Shown here: one piece after another, positions 36,857-50,133 of the stretch
Position numbering within the stretch: position 1 is the stretch's first letter
Layout: each line of letters opens with the position of its first letter
DNA from: Krasilnikovozyma curviuscula
Lineage: Eukaryota > Basidiomycota > Tremellomycetes > Cystofilobasidiales > Mrakiaceae
Assembly: GCA_014825775.1 (NCBI GenBank)
Contig: MVAQ01000024.1
Coordinates: 62,001 to 126,000, forward strand
DNA length: 64,000 nt
Reading direction: 5' to 3'
Made by a program: the position numbers and the translations under genes
The notes under the pieces: model-generated
Database searches by the model: none
Seen by the model: only the letters and a program-made list of their open reading frames with translations
What the model was told of the DNA's origin: nothing

Positions 36857-37415
36857 AAATAACCTGTGATGTACGTGAATGGGAGTAAGAGGAGAGATGT
36901 AGGTGGAATGAGCATCCCAGAACTGCGAAAAAAAAATTGAGCAGGTGGTGGACTCAGGTGGACATGCGAGTCGAAACGCATGGTTCACTCGATCCGGCCG
37001 GGGTGTGTTTTTTTTGGGGTCATTGCCGTCCCCCAGCTCAAAATCTGGACATTTCTTCGAGAAAAATCTAGGGAAAGATGTTGACTAGATTTCTAGGTCA
37101 AATCAACACAATTCTTGTCTTTGCTTCGCTGATTGACCTTTCATCGCAATTTATGTCCAAAGTTGACCACCAAAAGTAATACAGAATGCAACTGTTGAAA
37201 CCTGATAAAAATACAAAGTAAAACGACCACATAGAGTAGTAGATGCAGGTTGTGTTGAGCAGAGGAAGCGCAATTATGAAGATGTGGAAAGTGTAGTTGA
37301 GTACAATGAGTTGGTTGTTGTAGTTGAGTACAACAATAAGGTGAATATACGGCCAGAAACGAGGAGAGAGAAGGAACCAAGAATGCGATGGAGGCTACTA
37401 AGTGTTTTTAGAGCA
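36857..37415. other. Spacer with aminopeptidase upstream region
   Basis: No independent gene. It holds the promoter of the minus-strand aminopeptidase and the 3' flank of GTP cyclohydrolase. Confidence 0.5.
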
Positions 37416-39103
37416 TTAGAAGCCTCCTCTGCTTCCACTGCCGGACCTGATCAGAGTCAGAAATTCCTCACGGGTCTTGGCTTGATCACGGAAACAACCC
37501 AACATGACAGAAGTCACGGTTGATGATCCTGGTTTCTGGACACCGCGCATCGTCATACACATGTGTCTAAGAAAATTGTGACGGCGAAGGGTATTGTGTC
37601 AGCAAGGCTGCCACCAAAGAGACAAAGAAGGGAATCTCATCGACAGGGGAAAAAGTTCAAAACAAGGTACTCACGAAGCTTCCATGACGACAGCAACACC
37701 TCTTGGTCTGATAGCCTCCATCAAAGCAACGGCAATCTGCTTTGTCAATCGCTCCTGTACCTGAAGTCTCCTTCCGAACACTTCCGCAATACGAGCAAGT
37801 TTGGATAGTCCCAAGACCAGTTTGTTTGGGATGTAGCCTATGTGGATTACTCCGGTGAACGGGACGAGGTGGTGTTCACAGAGAGAGGAAATTTGGATAC
37901 TGAAGTAAAACGAGGGAAACGAATCAGCATACCACAAAGACAATTTCAAACTTAGAAGATCATCGAGACATCTCCACTCACTCTCTAACGATGACCATCT
38001 CTTCATGATCCTCAGCAAAGACAGCATCGTTGATCACGTCTAACAGCCGCATCAACAACACAAACGTCAGTGACAGCGCCCAAATCAACATCGAAATTTA
38101 GTAAACACGCACCACTCAGTCTTTCTTCGTAACCCTTTGTCATCCAAAGCAATGCCTTGGCATATCTCTCTGGCGTCCTCTGGAGTCCCTCTCTGTCTGG
38201 ATCTTCCCCAATGCACTCCAAAAGCGTTCTCACGGCACCCGATAGTCGTTCAAGATTCAAAGTGGTTGATTCTGGAGTTGACAACAGCCTGAGGTGTGTA
38301 GATTTAGCTGTTCAGTAATACGATAGGTAAATTGAATCAGTTTCTGCAGGTTCCAGAAGAATACGTCGCTAAACCAACCTGGCCATCCTAAACCATTCTG
38401 ATCGGGAATAACAGGACCACCTCCAGTACCAGCAGCAGACGCAGCGGCAGCTGAAGCCCATACTTTTTCTTCACCAGTCGTTCGTTCCCGGTCGTCGACG
38501 TCCTTGCTTGAAGAGGAGGGGATGGGGATGGGTGTAGAGGTACCAGAAGCTGTACGGAAACCGTACCCCTCGTGTTTTGAAGGACCTGTTTATTACCATG
38601 AGACGAAGGATAGAGGGCCAAAGTGAGTATAACATAGCGAAGCCGAGAAGCTAATGGGGAAGGAGCTGACCAGTAGATCTCGAACGAGAGAAGTCCAGAT
38701 CTGGCGACAAATCTTGGTGTAAAGTCTGCCCAATAGAGTAGGGTATCGTCGAGGCTGGCTTGGCTTTGGAATCTGTGGAGGTTTATGTCACCACGTTTTC
38801 AGAAACGAAGCACGACCAAAAATTCCCAATGTCTCGTCAGCACACCAATTTTCCTCCAAGAGCAAAACCACCACCTTTGGGACGGGGACGGCTACAATCA
38901 AATAATAGGCAGATATACTGACCTACGCTGACTCTTCCTCTCTCCCAAGTACCGGTACTCTCCCCGCTCAATCGCTCGAGTGTGTCAACTCTTCCCTGGG
39001 CGTCCTTTTCGATTTTTTCAACAGTGCTACCTGATGGGGGAGTCTTCTTCATGGACATCTCTAGTGCTGAGAGGCGAGAGGCTAGAGTCTCAGGACTCGA
39101 CAT
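37416..39103 (-). CDS. FOL2: GTP cyclohydrolase I
   Basis: Makes dihydroneopterin triphosphate from GTP, first step of folate and pterin synthesis. A long N-terminal extension starts [20 protein letters not shown] and includes a Ser/Pro-rich stretch ([17 protein letters not shown]) that may be regulatory. The catalytic domain begins [20 protein letters not shown] and has the zinc Cys-His-His of [10 protein letters not shown]. It continues [20 protein letters not shown] and [14 protein letters not shown], then the [19 protein letters not shown] region with the second zinc Cys in MCMTMRG. It ends [14 protein letters not shown]. The extension is longer than in bacterial enzymes but normal for fungi. 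Five or more exons. Confidence 0.95.
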
Positions 39104-39415
39104 TTTTATTTGTGCTCAGAAGATTTGGGCGTAGTTGTGGTTGCGAACGCACCCGACGTCGCGCGATCGATTCGGAATTAATTCAAATAGCGGCCCCATT
39201 CTCAGGTCTTCATGTAGGTTCTGTAGAGCAGAAGCGTCAATCTGACCATAGAAGGTACGGTGGGAAGATTTGCAGTTATGCGCAATAAGGACATATAGGG
39301 CGTCATCGCGATAAAATCTAGAATTACATTCACTGACAGCTATGGATACATTTTGACCTCTATCTTCATCTCTAGCTCGCCAAAACCACCGCTTTTCTAG
39401 CAGTACAACAACGAT
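39104..39415. other. Short spacer
   Basis: About 310 bases between two minus-strand genes; no gene seen. It should include the GTP cyclohydrolase promoter. Confidence 0.5.
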
Positions 39416-41965
39416 CTAAACTGATTCCTGGCTGTTTTGCTCTGCAGTCCTGTCCGCCATGGTTTTAGTGTTTTCGACGCGGATGTCGGGTTGTTGTTTC
39501 TCGGCAACTGCGTTGTTAACGTCGTGTGGACTTTTGTAGCCGAAGATCTCATCCACTGGAAAAGGGAGGGAGCCAGCAAGTAAGCAAATGTGAAGAAACA
39601 CAACTTCTGATAAATTGTGAACACTTACTGTCTTCCAGCGATCGACCCTACAAAGGTTACCGAAAAGTGATGGTCAGTGAATGAATGGCAATGGAAGAAC
39701 TCTAGAAATCTTACCTTTGTTTCTGGGATCACAAAAAAGGCATAGACGGCTGACACGATGTTGAAGGATGCGACTACACAGGCGAAAAATTAATGTTAGA
39801 CACTACCTGATGCGAAGACAATGAAGTAACTTACAAAGCATGAACATTCCATATCCAAGTTTAGCAGACATAGCAGGGGTATTATAAGCAATGATCCACT
39901 GGAAAAGCCATTGACAACACGCAGTCCAGGCAGAGCAGATGCCACGGATTCGGAGAGGGTAGATCTCAGCGCAGATAATCCAAGCCAGCCCATTCCAGCC
40001 AAAGCAGTAGAAAATGGAGAATAACATGATGGCAGCAGTTGCCGCTTGTCCACCTTGAGTGCTAGATTTGGAGAGGGCTCCCACACTACGGATCGAAGAG
40101 TTAGATGCGTGCGACTCAAAGAAGGCGATATACTCGCACTTACTGAGAAGATGGTTCAGCAATCTTGATGTAGGCACCAATGAAGAACATGCATGCTCCA
40201 CTGGCAAGAGCTCCCCAAATTAGTGGCTGTCTCCTTCCCCATTGATCGACGAAGAAGAGGAAGAACACAATAGATGCAACAGCCTTCAGAACACCGTAGA
40301 TTCCGGAGTAGAGGGAAGTATCAGTGATACCAATATCCGCAAACAGCGTCGGGCTGTAGTACTAAGTAGAGAGAGAGAGAGGTGATTAGTTTTGCAGCGC
40401 ATAACAGTGTCGCAGCTCAGTGACCAAAGTTGGAGGGACTCACATTGATCGCATTAATACCGCTCATGTTCTGGAACATCATGATCATAAATCCCATCAA
40501 GAGTCTGTTTCTAATTCCCTTGGCACTAAACTCGCTGTAAATTCCTTTGAAGTACTTGGCTATCAAGCGAGATTGAGTCAGTGCGTAGTCTTTAACGAGC
40601 ACAGCACAAGCGGGGACCACTTACTAACTGTGTTGCCTGATCTACTGGCAGTGACTTCTCTTTCTCTGTCAATCTGAAGAGCGACAGAGTTGAGCTCTTG
40701 ACCAATGTATTCGTGCTCCTGCGGGAGATTTCGAAGCCAAGTCAAATTCTTGATGGCGAGTTCAGGCTTATCCTTCTTGAGCAAGAATCTTGGGGACTCC
40801 TTTAGGAACAGTGACCCAACAAGAAGGATTGCTGCTGGTGGGATCTGAATGGCGAACGGAATTCGGAAGGAGACGATCGAGGTTTGACCAATATGAGCTT
40901 TGATGCCGTACACAATCCAGAAGCCAACTACGGCAGCAATCTGATAGGCAATTTCATAAAATCCAATGAGCCTGCCTCTGATGGCAGGAGGTGAAAGCTC
41001 TGCAAGGTACACAGGGCAAACGCAAGTGACGATTCCGACACCCAACCCGCAAAGAACTTCATGTGAGATGCAGTTAGTAACTGATTACTACCTCCAGAAA
41101 CCAGAAAATATGTTTCTCACCTCGCCCTGCGTAAAGCAAACCAAGCTGGTTGCTCATAGCAGTTTGTAGTACGGCGGCAACGAGGAAGACTGAAGTCGCA
41201 ATTTGGAGCGTTGGTTTCCGTCCGAAGATTTCCATCAAAGGATAGCCTGCAATGGCACCAAAGCTGTGATACATTTTGTCAGAGAGATCAAGGAGCCTTT
41301 TACATCGATTTCACTCACAATGCCCCGGCTTGGAATCTAAGTGCGCAAGAAGTACATAGATTCAGCGTCCCGCGCCTGCAGTCGCACACCTGAAAAAAAC
41401 ATTGAGCTGGTACTCACACAGACACGACCACCGCATCGAATTGAGTAGAATCGGAAGGAACCTTGAACGCAGTTTTGAATGAATCCAAGGCGATGGTGTT
41501 CTGTTGGACATTTTATGTGGTGATTGGGACAGCAATGTCAAGTCATATGGAAGGGATGAATTTTTTGAGCGTTCATGAATATAGATTGAAATGATGTATC
41601 ATCAATAATCATCCAAGGATTGGGATATTAAAATGTTAAAAGGGAGAAAATTAGTACACGTTGGAGTCCTAGAAATAGATGCTGCCAGGTACGAAAAAGT
41701 GGTACGTACGCCAACGAAGGAACTTGTGTAGCCGAACAAAAGAGATCCAGCTGCAATGATGGCACCAGTTAGATAGATCTTCCAGTTACTGAAAAGAGGA
41801 TATTTGAGTCAGAGAAAAGGTATCGAGCGAGTGAAAGGCCTGAAAATTGTAAGCGCACTAAACCTCTTGGGGCTGTCAAATCGTTTCAGCAATCAGTAAT
41901 ACTCCAGTTGGGTATGAAGGAAGTAGACATACCGTTGGTCTATCTTCTACCTTCTTCAAACCCAT
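39416..41965 (-). CDS. MFS sugar transporter (paralog 1)
   Basis: A 12-helix sugar:proton symporter or facilitator of the MFS sugar porter family. Start MGLKKVEDRPT at 41965. Family signatures: PLMEIFGRKP (loop 2-3), YAGRVLCGLG, PVYLAELSPPAIRGRLIGF (loop 4-5), ESPRFLLKKDKPELA before loop 6, QNMSGINAIN in helix 7, WICAEIYPLRIRG (loop 10-11) and PETKGRSLEDMDEIFGY at the end. The tail holds Asn/Gln/Glu, ending SQESV. It shares a start, exon pattern and about half its residues with the next gene upstream, so the two arose by tandem duplication. Substrate (hexose, lactose, quinate) cannot be assigned. Confidence 0.92.
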
Positions 41966-42533
41966 CTTGATGTGTTTGTGGACGAGTTGGTGGTTGTTGA
42001 AGACGTGAATCCTTCGAGCCAACGTGAGTCTTTCTTTTACCAACGGCCACACGGTCCAGCATACCGAGGCACATACCTACGGCTTCCTATAGCCCCGGAA
42101 GAAACCTCTGGGGCCTTGTAAGCGTTGGAGATGGCAGTAGCTGAAACCTATAAAAAGGTTGGATGTGGCGGGGCTGAAGAAGGATATTCCCGCAAGGGGG
42201 GCCCAAAATCAAAACGAAATTGGGCGCGTCCTCTGGAGCCCACATGTCAGCGCAGAATGAGAGTTACATGGAATCTCCGTTTTCTCCGTCTCGTTTTCTT
42301 TCGTTCTCCTCGCAAAAGTCTCAGTGAACTAACTGTCCTTTGCGCCAGAACCAGGTAATCCGAAATGACACTGTTATACACCAGTTTAACCTATTCTACT
42401 ACAAGTACACACAATCTGGACACAAGCAAAGGGGTATAATGTTCTGATTTTGAGGGATAGCTAACGGCTCTATAAGCTTCCTGAAGCCTGTGTAATGCCG
42501 AATTGTAGCTTTCTAAGTACCTCCGCTATCTAT
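41966..42533. other. Spacer between tandem transporters
   Basis: Carries the promoter of paralog 1 and the 3' end of paralog 2. No gene seen. Confidence 0.5.
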
Positions 42534-45180
42534 CTACACGACTTCGGATCTCTCTTGAACCTGCTCGACCATTGGCTTCGTGGTGTTCTCGATCATGACC
42601 TGCGGTTCTTGTTTGGTGGTTGGAACTTCAACTGGGAACTCGCTGTCGCTGGCTAAGTATTTGCTGTGTTCATAACCGAAGACTTGATCCACTGTGATGG
42701 AGAACAGTCAGAGAGAGCCCATTGCGCAATGAGTGATGAAGTACTTACTGTCCTCGAGGGTTTTACCCTTGGTTTCTGGCACGAAGAACAGAACATAAAT
42801 CACAGAAGCAAAGTTGAAAAGACCGACTGTGAAACACAACGACAATGTAAGCAAATTGGTAAAGCTGCAGAAGGAGCCATCATATACTGACAGAGCAAGA
42901 ACATTCCCCATCCAAGGTGGACACTCATGAGAGGAGTGGTGTAAGCAATAATCCACTGGAAGAGCCACTGACAACAGGCAGTCCAGGCGGAACAGAAACC
43001 ACGGATTCGGAGAGGGTAGATCTCAGCGCAGATAACCCAAGCCAATCCGTTCCAACCTAAGAAACGATGAAGGGAGCAATCGCCAGTCAGTACAACTTTG
43101 ATGATCCTCGATCAAAGCCAAGAGGGATAGAGACATGGGACACACCGAAAGAGTAGAAGACTCCGAAGAGGAGGATCGCAGCGGTGGCAGCCTTACCGCC
43201 TTCCATTGTAGAAACGCTCAGGTTGCCATCTTGTGGACGACCGATCTTGATGTAACCACCGACAAAGATGAGACAGACTCCGGAGAGGGTGGCACCAAAC
43301 ATCAGGGCATATCTTCGTGGGACGAGGTCGACGATCCAGATGAAGAAGACGATGGATGCGGCGGCTTTGAGGACACCAAAGACACCAGAGTAGAGGGAGA
43401 CTTGAGTAATACCAATCTGGGTGAAGAGAGTAGATGAATAGTACTGAGAGGAAAGAGGGAATGAGAAGTCAAACCAGCAGATCTTTAGTACCTTCGCAGC
43501 ATATTAAGCAGACGAAGCACTCACGTTGATTGCGTTGATACCTGACATGTTCTGGAACATCATGACCATGAATCCAATGAACATTCTGTTTCGAATACCT
43601 TTGGCGCTGACTTCACCCCAGATACCTTTGAAGTATCCCGCTGTCGAACGCACCAGACCATCAGTTCCAATACCTTGTCTTTAAAAACATGCTACTCACC
43701 CATGCCACTTCCAGCCCGTCCAGCAGTAACTTCACGTTCTCTGTCGATTTGCAGAGCGACAGCGTTGAGTTCTTCTCCAATGTACTGGTCGCTCTCGTGC
43801 AAGTTTCTAAGCCAGGTCAAGTTCTTGATGGCAATCTCTGGCTTATCCTTTTTCAGGAGGTATCGTGGTGATTCGATGATGAAGAACGAACCAACAAAGA
43901 GGATACCAGATGGAATAAGTCTAATGGTAGTTCGCAAAGGTATCAGTGGAAAGCGATGCAAAGAAGGAAACCAGCGGAGAGACTTACTCAAGAGCGAAAG
44001 GGATTCTGAACACCTTGGGATCGGTCTTCGACATGTGTTGACTCAAACCGTAGTTAACCCAGAAACCAACCAAAGAACCAACTTGGGTGGATATTTCGAA
44101 GAAACCAACGAGTCTACCTCGGATGGCTGGAGGACTGATTTCCGCGAGGTAAACTGGGCAAACACCGGACACCATACCGACACCCAAGCCAACGAAGACT
44201 GACAAAACCTGGTATCAGTACAAGTTTGTATGAGATTACTCGGAGGAAAAACTAACTTCTCCCGACGTAAATCAGGGCAAGCTGATGAGTTGCGACGGTC
44301 TGGAACAGGGATCCAATACTACCATCAAGAAAAAGATTTGAAGGTTTCAGGCTGGGAAACTAGAGCTTGACGGGAAAGAAAAGGACAACTCACAAGTAGA
44401 AGACGGTAGCAACCTGCAAACAAGTTCTTCGTCCAAACTTTTCCATGGTAACGTATGACAAAATGGCGCCGAAGAACGCTCCAGCTTGGAACAAACTGAC
44501 AATATCCTGTTTGATTTTGCTGGCGCTTGGATTACCGGTAAGACCGAAGGCATCAGAGAATGCAGCGGTTGCAATGTCCAATCCAATGAATGTGGAGGCA
44601 TAGCTATCAAGGCAAAGACCGACCAACAATGTCAGCGTCGCGGACGCAAATTCAGAGAATTTTTTTTTCCTGGGACAGGAAACATGAGACAGAGGCGCAC
44701 CCGAAAAGCAAAGCACCGCAAGAAATAATCAATCCTGGAAGAGGAAGAGGAAGTAAGGGTAGAGGGGAGATTCAAAGCAAGATCAATCGAAACGAGAGAT
44801 TCATCAGGTGAAACAAACAACAATCAGCTCAAAACTACTCTGGTTTGCTCAAAAACAAGGTCGAGCGTAGTCTCACCTGTCGTATAGATTTTCCAGTTAC
44901 TGGATATGGTGAATCAATGCGAGGGAGGATAGTGGAAAAAGAGCCGAGCAAGTGTACAAGATTGCAACGCAGAAACGCAAGCCAAAGGCTGTCAGAGCAA
45001 ATTCAACTTTTGTCCTGTCCGATCAGATCACTCACTAGACCTCTGGAGGTGTTCTGGAACCCATTAAAAGAAAGGAAGAAGTAGGTGAGCTAAGCAAGAG
45101 GAAAGGAGAATAATGGGGTGCAAGAGGCCGAAGAAGGAAAGTAGGACCTACGGCCTGTCTTCTATAATTTTCATTCCCAT
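42534..45180 (-). CDS. MFS sugar transporter (paralog 2)
   Basis: A sugar transporter paralogous to the gene at 39416-41965. Start MGMKIIEDRP mirrors MGLKKVEDRP of its neighbour. Signatures: MEKFGRRTCLQVAT, PVYLAEISPPAIRGRLVGF, ESPRYLLKKDKPEIAIKNLT, QNMSGINAINYYSS, WVICAEIYPLRIRG and PETKGKTLEDMDQVFGYEHS. The C-terminal tail (VPTTKQEPQVMIENTT) is long, with the end ERSEVV. Small exons, with intron placements like those of the neighbour. Same substrate uncertainty as its paralog. Confidence 0.92.
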
Positions 45181-46560
45181 GTCTGGCGAGTAGTGCTGGG
45201 TGAAGTAGTGCTGGATGGAGGAGGACTGGCAGGTGGGTTGGGTGAAGGTGTCCTGTGCCAAGCGTTGAAATCTTCAGGATTGCTGACTGTTGTAGGGAGA
45301 GAGAGGAGCCCGACCAATGTGAGGTCTCCTTTGCCGAACGGCTTGTTACCGTGGGTACTGGCCATTCGTCACCCCAGTTGAGCCCTTTTCGGGGCTACGT
45401 AAACGATGCCGGAGAGGATGAGGAGGGATCACCTTGAAAGTTTTGTGGGGGTGGTTCATTTTTTTCGCGGCGGGGGGTAAACATAGTTTTTCCCTAAATG
45501 TAAACAATCCTTTTCTCTGGACGTGAACACCATACTCCTGCAAGACAGTGCACAACTCAGTCAACTCGCTCACTTTGCTAATAAGAGTTGACCTCAGTAT
45601 CACTGGTCAAAGTTTGGCCCAAGGTAGGCTTTGTCCCTGGGAGAGAAGGTGGGTAAATAATTGACCGTGCTCGTAAAATTAGCATAGCGATGTCGCCCTG
45701 ATACCAATCAGGAGATGTGGAAGATAGGTTTCAAACCCTTCACACAGCGAGTTTTTTTTTAAGCGATGTGCTGAATTTGTCAGTAATATTGTAGCATATC
45801 TCAGAGAGCTTCCGCCTAGAGAGCTACTTTCTCTTCCACAGAAGCCCTGTATTCTCAAATCGGTAGATTCCAGTAACTTGTAAATTAAAGGATTGCGTGA
45901 AGCCTCAGGTAGCGCAGTCAAGTGTCAAGCAGTCAACTAACGGCCTTTGTTTACTTTGCCGGTGTGGTTCTTCTGTCAACTCCTTTCATGTCACAAATCG
46001 CCGCTGTTGCACATCACCGCAGAACCGGTAAAAAGGACATAAACCCCACGGATTTAGCTATGGACTGTCGGTTGGAGAAAGTGGAATCCTAGACAATCTA
46101 TTCGCGTTGATCTCGGCGCGACCCCCACAACTTTCTCCCTCCAAGCAAGGTTGCATCCCCATCGAAGTACTTGTGTGACAGACATGAGCACTTGATCTTC
46201 AACGAGTTCTTCTACTAGATGCTTGTCCAACGCTGTGACGTTCTTGCAAGTTTAGCTGCTGCTTCACTCTCCACCTATACGCAGAAAGATGGCCGGTTGG
46301 GAAGAAGCAGTCTCCGTCGTTCGCGCAGAATTGTGAGGTTGGCCGAGGTTAGTTCTTGATTGTTCTGCATATGTTGCTTGCTCTCAATCTCGCAAGCACA
46401 CCTAAAAAGCATAATGTATAGATAGAGGTGAGGGCGTGATGATACAACTTTGTTGAAATGACGTATCAGCCAAAACGATGTTCACGACTCAGATTGGATT
46501 TCAGCTTCCAATACCGCTTAAAAAAAATCAATCAAGATATGAAATGACATTGTATGCACC
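45181..46560. other. Intergenic region
   Basis: 1.4 kb between the transporter start and the HDA1 stop. Nothing gene-like found; a 47-codon frame near 46219 looks like chance. Some GC-rich and poly-T stretches. Confidence 0.5.
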
Positions 46561-49422
46561 TCATATTGAAAATACTCCATCCATTCCCACCGTCATCTCG
46601 TCTCCCGCACCCCCTTTAAGGCTCTGAAGCAAATCGATAGGATCAGGAACTCGAGTGGATACCCGGCTGTCAACAAATTCTTTGATCTGAGGAATCGAGT
46701 CTCTGAGAATGAAAATTGATTTCGTTTGCTCTGAGGAAGACCCGGCTAAGAAGTTAGTACTAGCGAGAAGCAGCATCATGAATGGCTAGAACACTAACCG
46801 ATTGGGACGATTGATCCGTGGCCCTGTATCCTCGGGTGATCAGATGGGACAAAAACTCTACAGATCTGCAAGAGACAGACACACATACACACACACAGAA
46901 TGAGATCAGCAAGAGAGGACATCAAGAAGGACCGTTGACTGAGACGCACATCTTTGAACCAGGGATTGATGTGATTATTTTTGTGTGCAACTCTGGGTAG
47001 AGAGTTCATTGCACAGACTTCAACGACAGCCTTCGTCTTTGTCATAACATCTAAAAAGAAAAAGGTTAGCCGTGTTTCGCGACATTAGTAGAAACCAACT
47101 CTCACCTCTCTCGTTGATCAGCGACATGATAGCTTCGCTGCCGTACCCGTAGCCCATCAACACAATGTTCTTCGTAGTCCCGATGCTAGAGATAAATTTC
47201 AACTGTGTCAGAATGTATCTTTTCAGTGATACCGTGGGGTTCGTTCGACTTACGACATGATGTTGTCCCAGAGGTACAGCATAAGAGCTGCAACAGCCTT
47301 CTTCTCAGCCTTTGGGAAATTTTGGACACTACCTTTACCATAGGTCCCTTCCAATTCCAAGGGCATCAGCATGTTGATATCAATCAGCGCATACCCCTTC
47401 TCCCTCACCCAATCGATGATGAGAGTACTGGAATCGATCTGAGATCAAAGCAAAATAAATCAACAACAGGTTTTACACAATAGAAATATCAAAAAGCAGC
47501 CGCACCAAGTAGCTGAGTTCAGCCTTTGGACTGATGTCTCTCGGTTTCTCAAATTCCATTCGAAGGTTGCCGCTTTGAGAGTAAACGTTGTCAGCATTGC
47601 AGTGGCTATCTCAACCTAGTTTGAAACCCACTCACAAGTCATGTACAAAGAAGACCAAGGTTTCCGCCGAATAGATGTCATCTGTGATGAGCACCTGTTT
47701 GTGGAATTTTTCCTCCAATGACGGGTCCGCCAGAGGCATTGGGAACATGTCATATTCCTTCATCAAAGTTTCGGCGCGGTGCAGTTTGATCATTGAAGTC
47801 AAGCTGTAAGTCGGTGCCAGCTTTTGGAATTCTGAGAGAGCCATGGTTCGATCATAGAAAAAAGGTATCAGTGCAGTCTTCACAAAGGCTGGAAACCACC
47901 TCAACCTCGACCTCATACTTACCTGCGTGGTCGTCAAAGTTGCCAGGCACGCTGATGTTGTTCCACCATTTACTCTGCTCCCTCTTGACTTTCCAAACAA
48001 CCTGTCTCGTTTCCTCCTTGATGCCTTTACTCCTGTTGATAGGCAGCGGTGGCTCTCCTAACAGGGTCCTCGTACAAGCGACTGCTGCCTCCGATATCGC
48101 GTCAACGTTGTAGCCACCTTCGAGTGCGACGAGGACACGGCCGCAGGCCAGACTCATAAGCATGTGCAGCATCTGAGTGAATCCTCCTGGAGAGACTTCA
48201 CAGGCGCCCAGAGGGTCGCCCATGGCAGCGTCAAAACCAGCAGAAACTGATGGAAAGGAGGTGTCAGGACGGGTAAGGTTGTAGTTGTGAAAGGACGGAG
48301 GCGCTGACGTACCAATGACAAGATCAGGATCCCATTCATGAGCGATAGGCATCACAACCTCTAGGAAAGCGTAGATGTAATCTTGGTCGCCATAACCACC
48401 TCCATTCTCCCAAGGAATGTTGACGTTGCGTCCCACCCCCGGCCCACCTCCGACTCGGTCGTACGCTCCTTCAGGTCCATTTGGATAGAACAGTCCTAAG
48501 TCGTACCGATGTAGCGATATGTATAGCGTATCCGGATCTTCGTAGAAAGCGCGCTGAGTGCCGTTACCTTTTGTAGTGTTGTTGATGAGCCAGCGGGAAT
48601 CCATGATGATCAGTTTACATGATGATGATGAACAACTGAAAAAAGAAATTAGGTCGTACCATGATGTACATCCCAATCTAGAATCAAAATCTTCATTTTA
48701 CCCCCATTCTTTCCAGTGTACTTTTCTCTCACTGCTTCAGCCGCCACGCAGACATTGTTGAAGAAGCAGAATCCCATGTGTTCGTTTGGTTCAGCATGAT
48801 GACCTGGTGGTCTGACGATGGCAAAGGCATTCCGTATCGAGTTCATGGGGTCCATAATGGCGAACGCTGTTTCTATCACGGCGCCGCAAGAGAGTTGTGC
48901 GCAGAGGGTGGTAGAGGGTGATATGTAGAGTGATAGGACATTGTAATAGTCTTTAGAAGCTTCTATTTCTGCCAGCGAGAATGATTCTAGTTGAGAGACT
49001 TTCCGCCAGTGATCCTCTGTATGAACGAGCAGAGCCTCTCGTTTCGTTACTTTTCGAGCTTCGATTCGCTTCATCCGAGGGGGGAGCTTCTGGGCGTGCA
49101 TGAGTTTGAAGATTCCACTGATACGCTCGGGGCATTCTGGGTGGGCGTCGTCCTGCGAGCTTTGGACTGAATAGCCGTCGACTGCTGAACCTGCAGGCGA
49201 CATTGACCTCGACGAATGTAGCGGTCGGACCTCAGCGTGAAGCATCATTCGACCATCATACACAAAGCCTGTCGTATGCTGGGGAAGTGGTAAGGTATCT
49301 ACTGAGGGAGATATGGCTTCTGTGAGATCCTTTGGCGAAGCTGGGGAGGGTGAATTGACAATGAACTGGGGATTAAATGAGGTTGAGGCTTCAGGCTGAT
49401 CCATAAAGCTATCGACGTCCAT
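46561..49422 (-). CDS. HDA1: Class II histone deacetylase Hda1
   Basis: Zinc-dependent deacetylase removing acetyl groups from histones H3 and H2B to repress genes. Start MDVDSFMDQPEAS at 49422 (an in-frame ATG at 49455 would add 11). The catalytic domain has HPECPERISGI, RPPGHHAEPNEHMGFCFFNN with the active His pair, DWDVHHGNGTQ, then SLHRYDLGLFYP, VSAGFDAAMGDPLG and VLVALEGGYN. The zinc residues are the Asp-x-His in DWDVHH and the Asp in AGFDAA. The C-terminal Arb2-type domain is seen from VLITDDIYSAETLVFFVHD to MGYGYGSEAIMSLINE and ends VGMDGVFSI. Many exons; an intron at 46870 carries an (AC)n tract. Confidence 0.95.
46875..46897. repeat. (AC)n microsatellite in HDA1 intron
   Basis: About ten AC/CA units with one T interruption lie inside the minus-strand gene between coding exons. 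Confidence 0.85.
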
Positions 49423-50133
49423 GATGAGCTTAGAAAGAGCCCTCTCTCCCTGCAAAGAGAAAGCCGACCAGCACCAGAGAACGGAAGAAAGAGAATCAAG
49501 GGGTTTTGAGAGTCAAAAGCAGAAACGCCAGGAGGGTTCAAAAAAGAAGTGAGGGCTTGCCACGACCGTTCTCAAATTGGTTGAGCAGAGGTGCCGCTGT
49601 GAACAGATTAGAGTCACCACTTTGCCTGACGATCTTTTTGAAGTTTCTTCAGCAGTCGAAAATCCGGAATTACTTCTAGACAAACGGTACACACGCAACT
49701 TCAAGCTCCCAAAAGACTCAAACGACGCATTGATGCTACTTAGAACATTTTGCTGACTAGTTCTGTAACTCGGGTTGTTCACGGGTCCATGATACAGATA
49801 CCAAGTCTGAAGTTACGCGTTTGTTTTTCACCACGCGTTTTCTGAGTCGTCAACGCTGCTACTAAAGCAAAATCCAAGTTTTTTGTATGTGAAACAACTC
49901 TGATAATGGTTTCATCTTGAATGAAGTGACAAAACCACTTTGATCCTGACGAGTAAACTCTTAGATTGGTCAGAAAACGACAGCCGCGTCCAAGTTGTTT
50001 TGCTTTCGCACCCGATGTGTACTTCTCTTGTTCGAGGTGTCTATTTAGAAGACTGGGGTGCAGTAAGCAGACTTACAATTCAGCTTTCAGCTCTTAGTAA
50101 CTTTGCTCTCACCGCACTGCAGAGATCTACAAC
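49423..50133. other. Spacer upstream of HDA1
   Basis: Divergent from the locus at 50134. No coding region recognised; short ORFs on the minus strand have no motif. Confidence 0.5.

Noticed and set aside
36707..36988. Long antisense or extended ORFs over the aminopeptidase start
   Set aside because: They overlap a better start; only the in-frame extension is kept as a possibility.
45346..46560. Short ORFs upstream of the second transporter and downstream of HDA1
   Set aside because: No motif, poor amino-acid composition and no matching splice partners.
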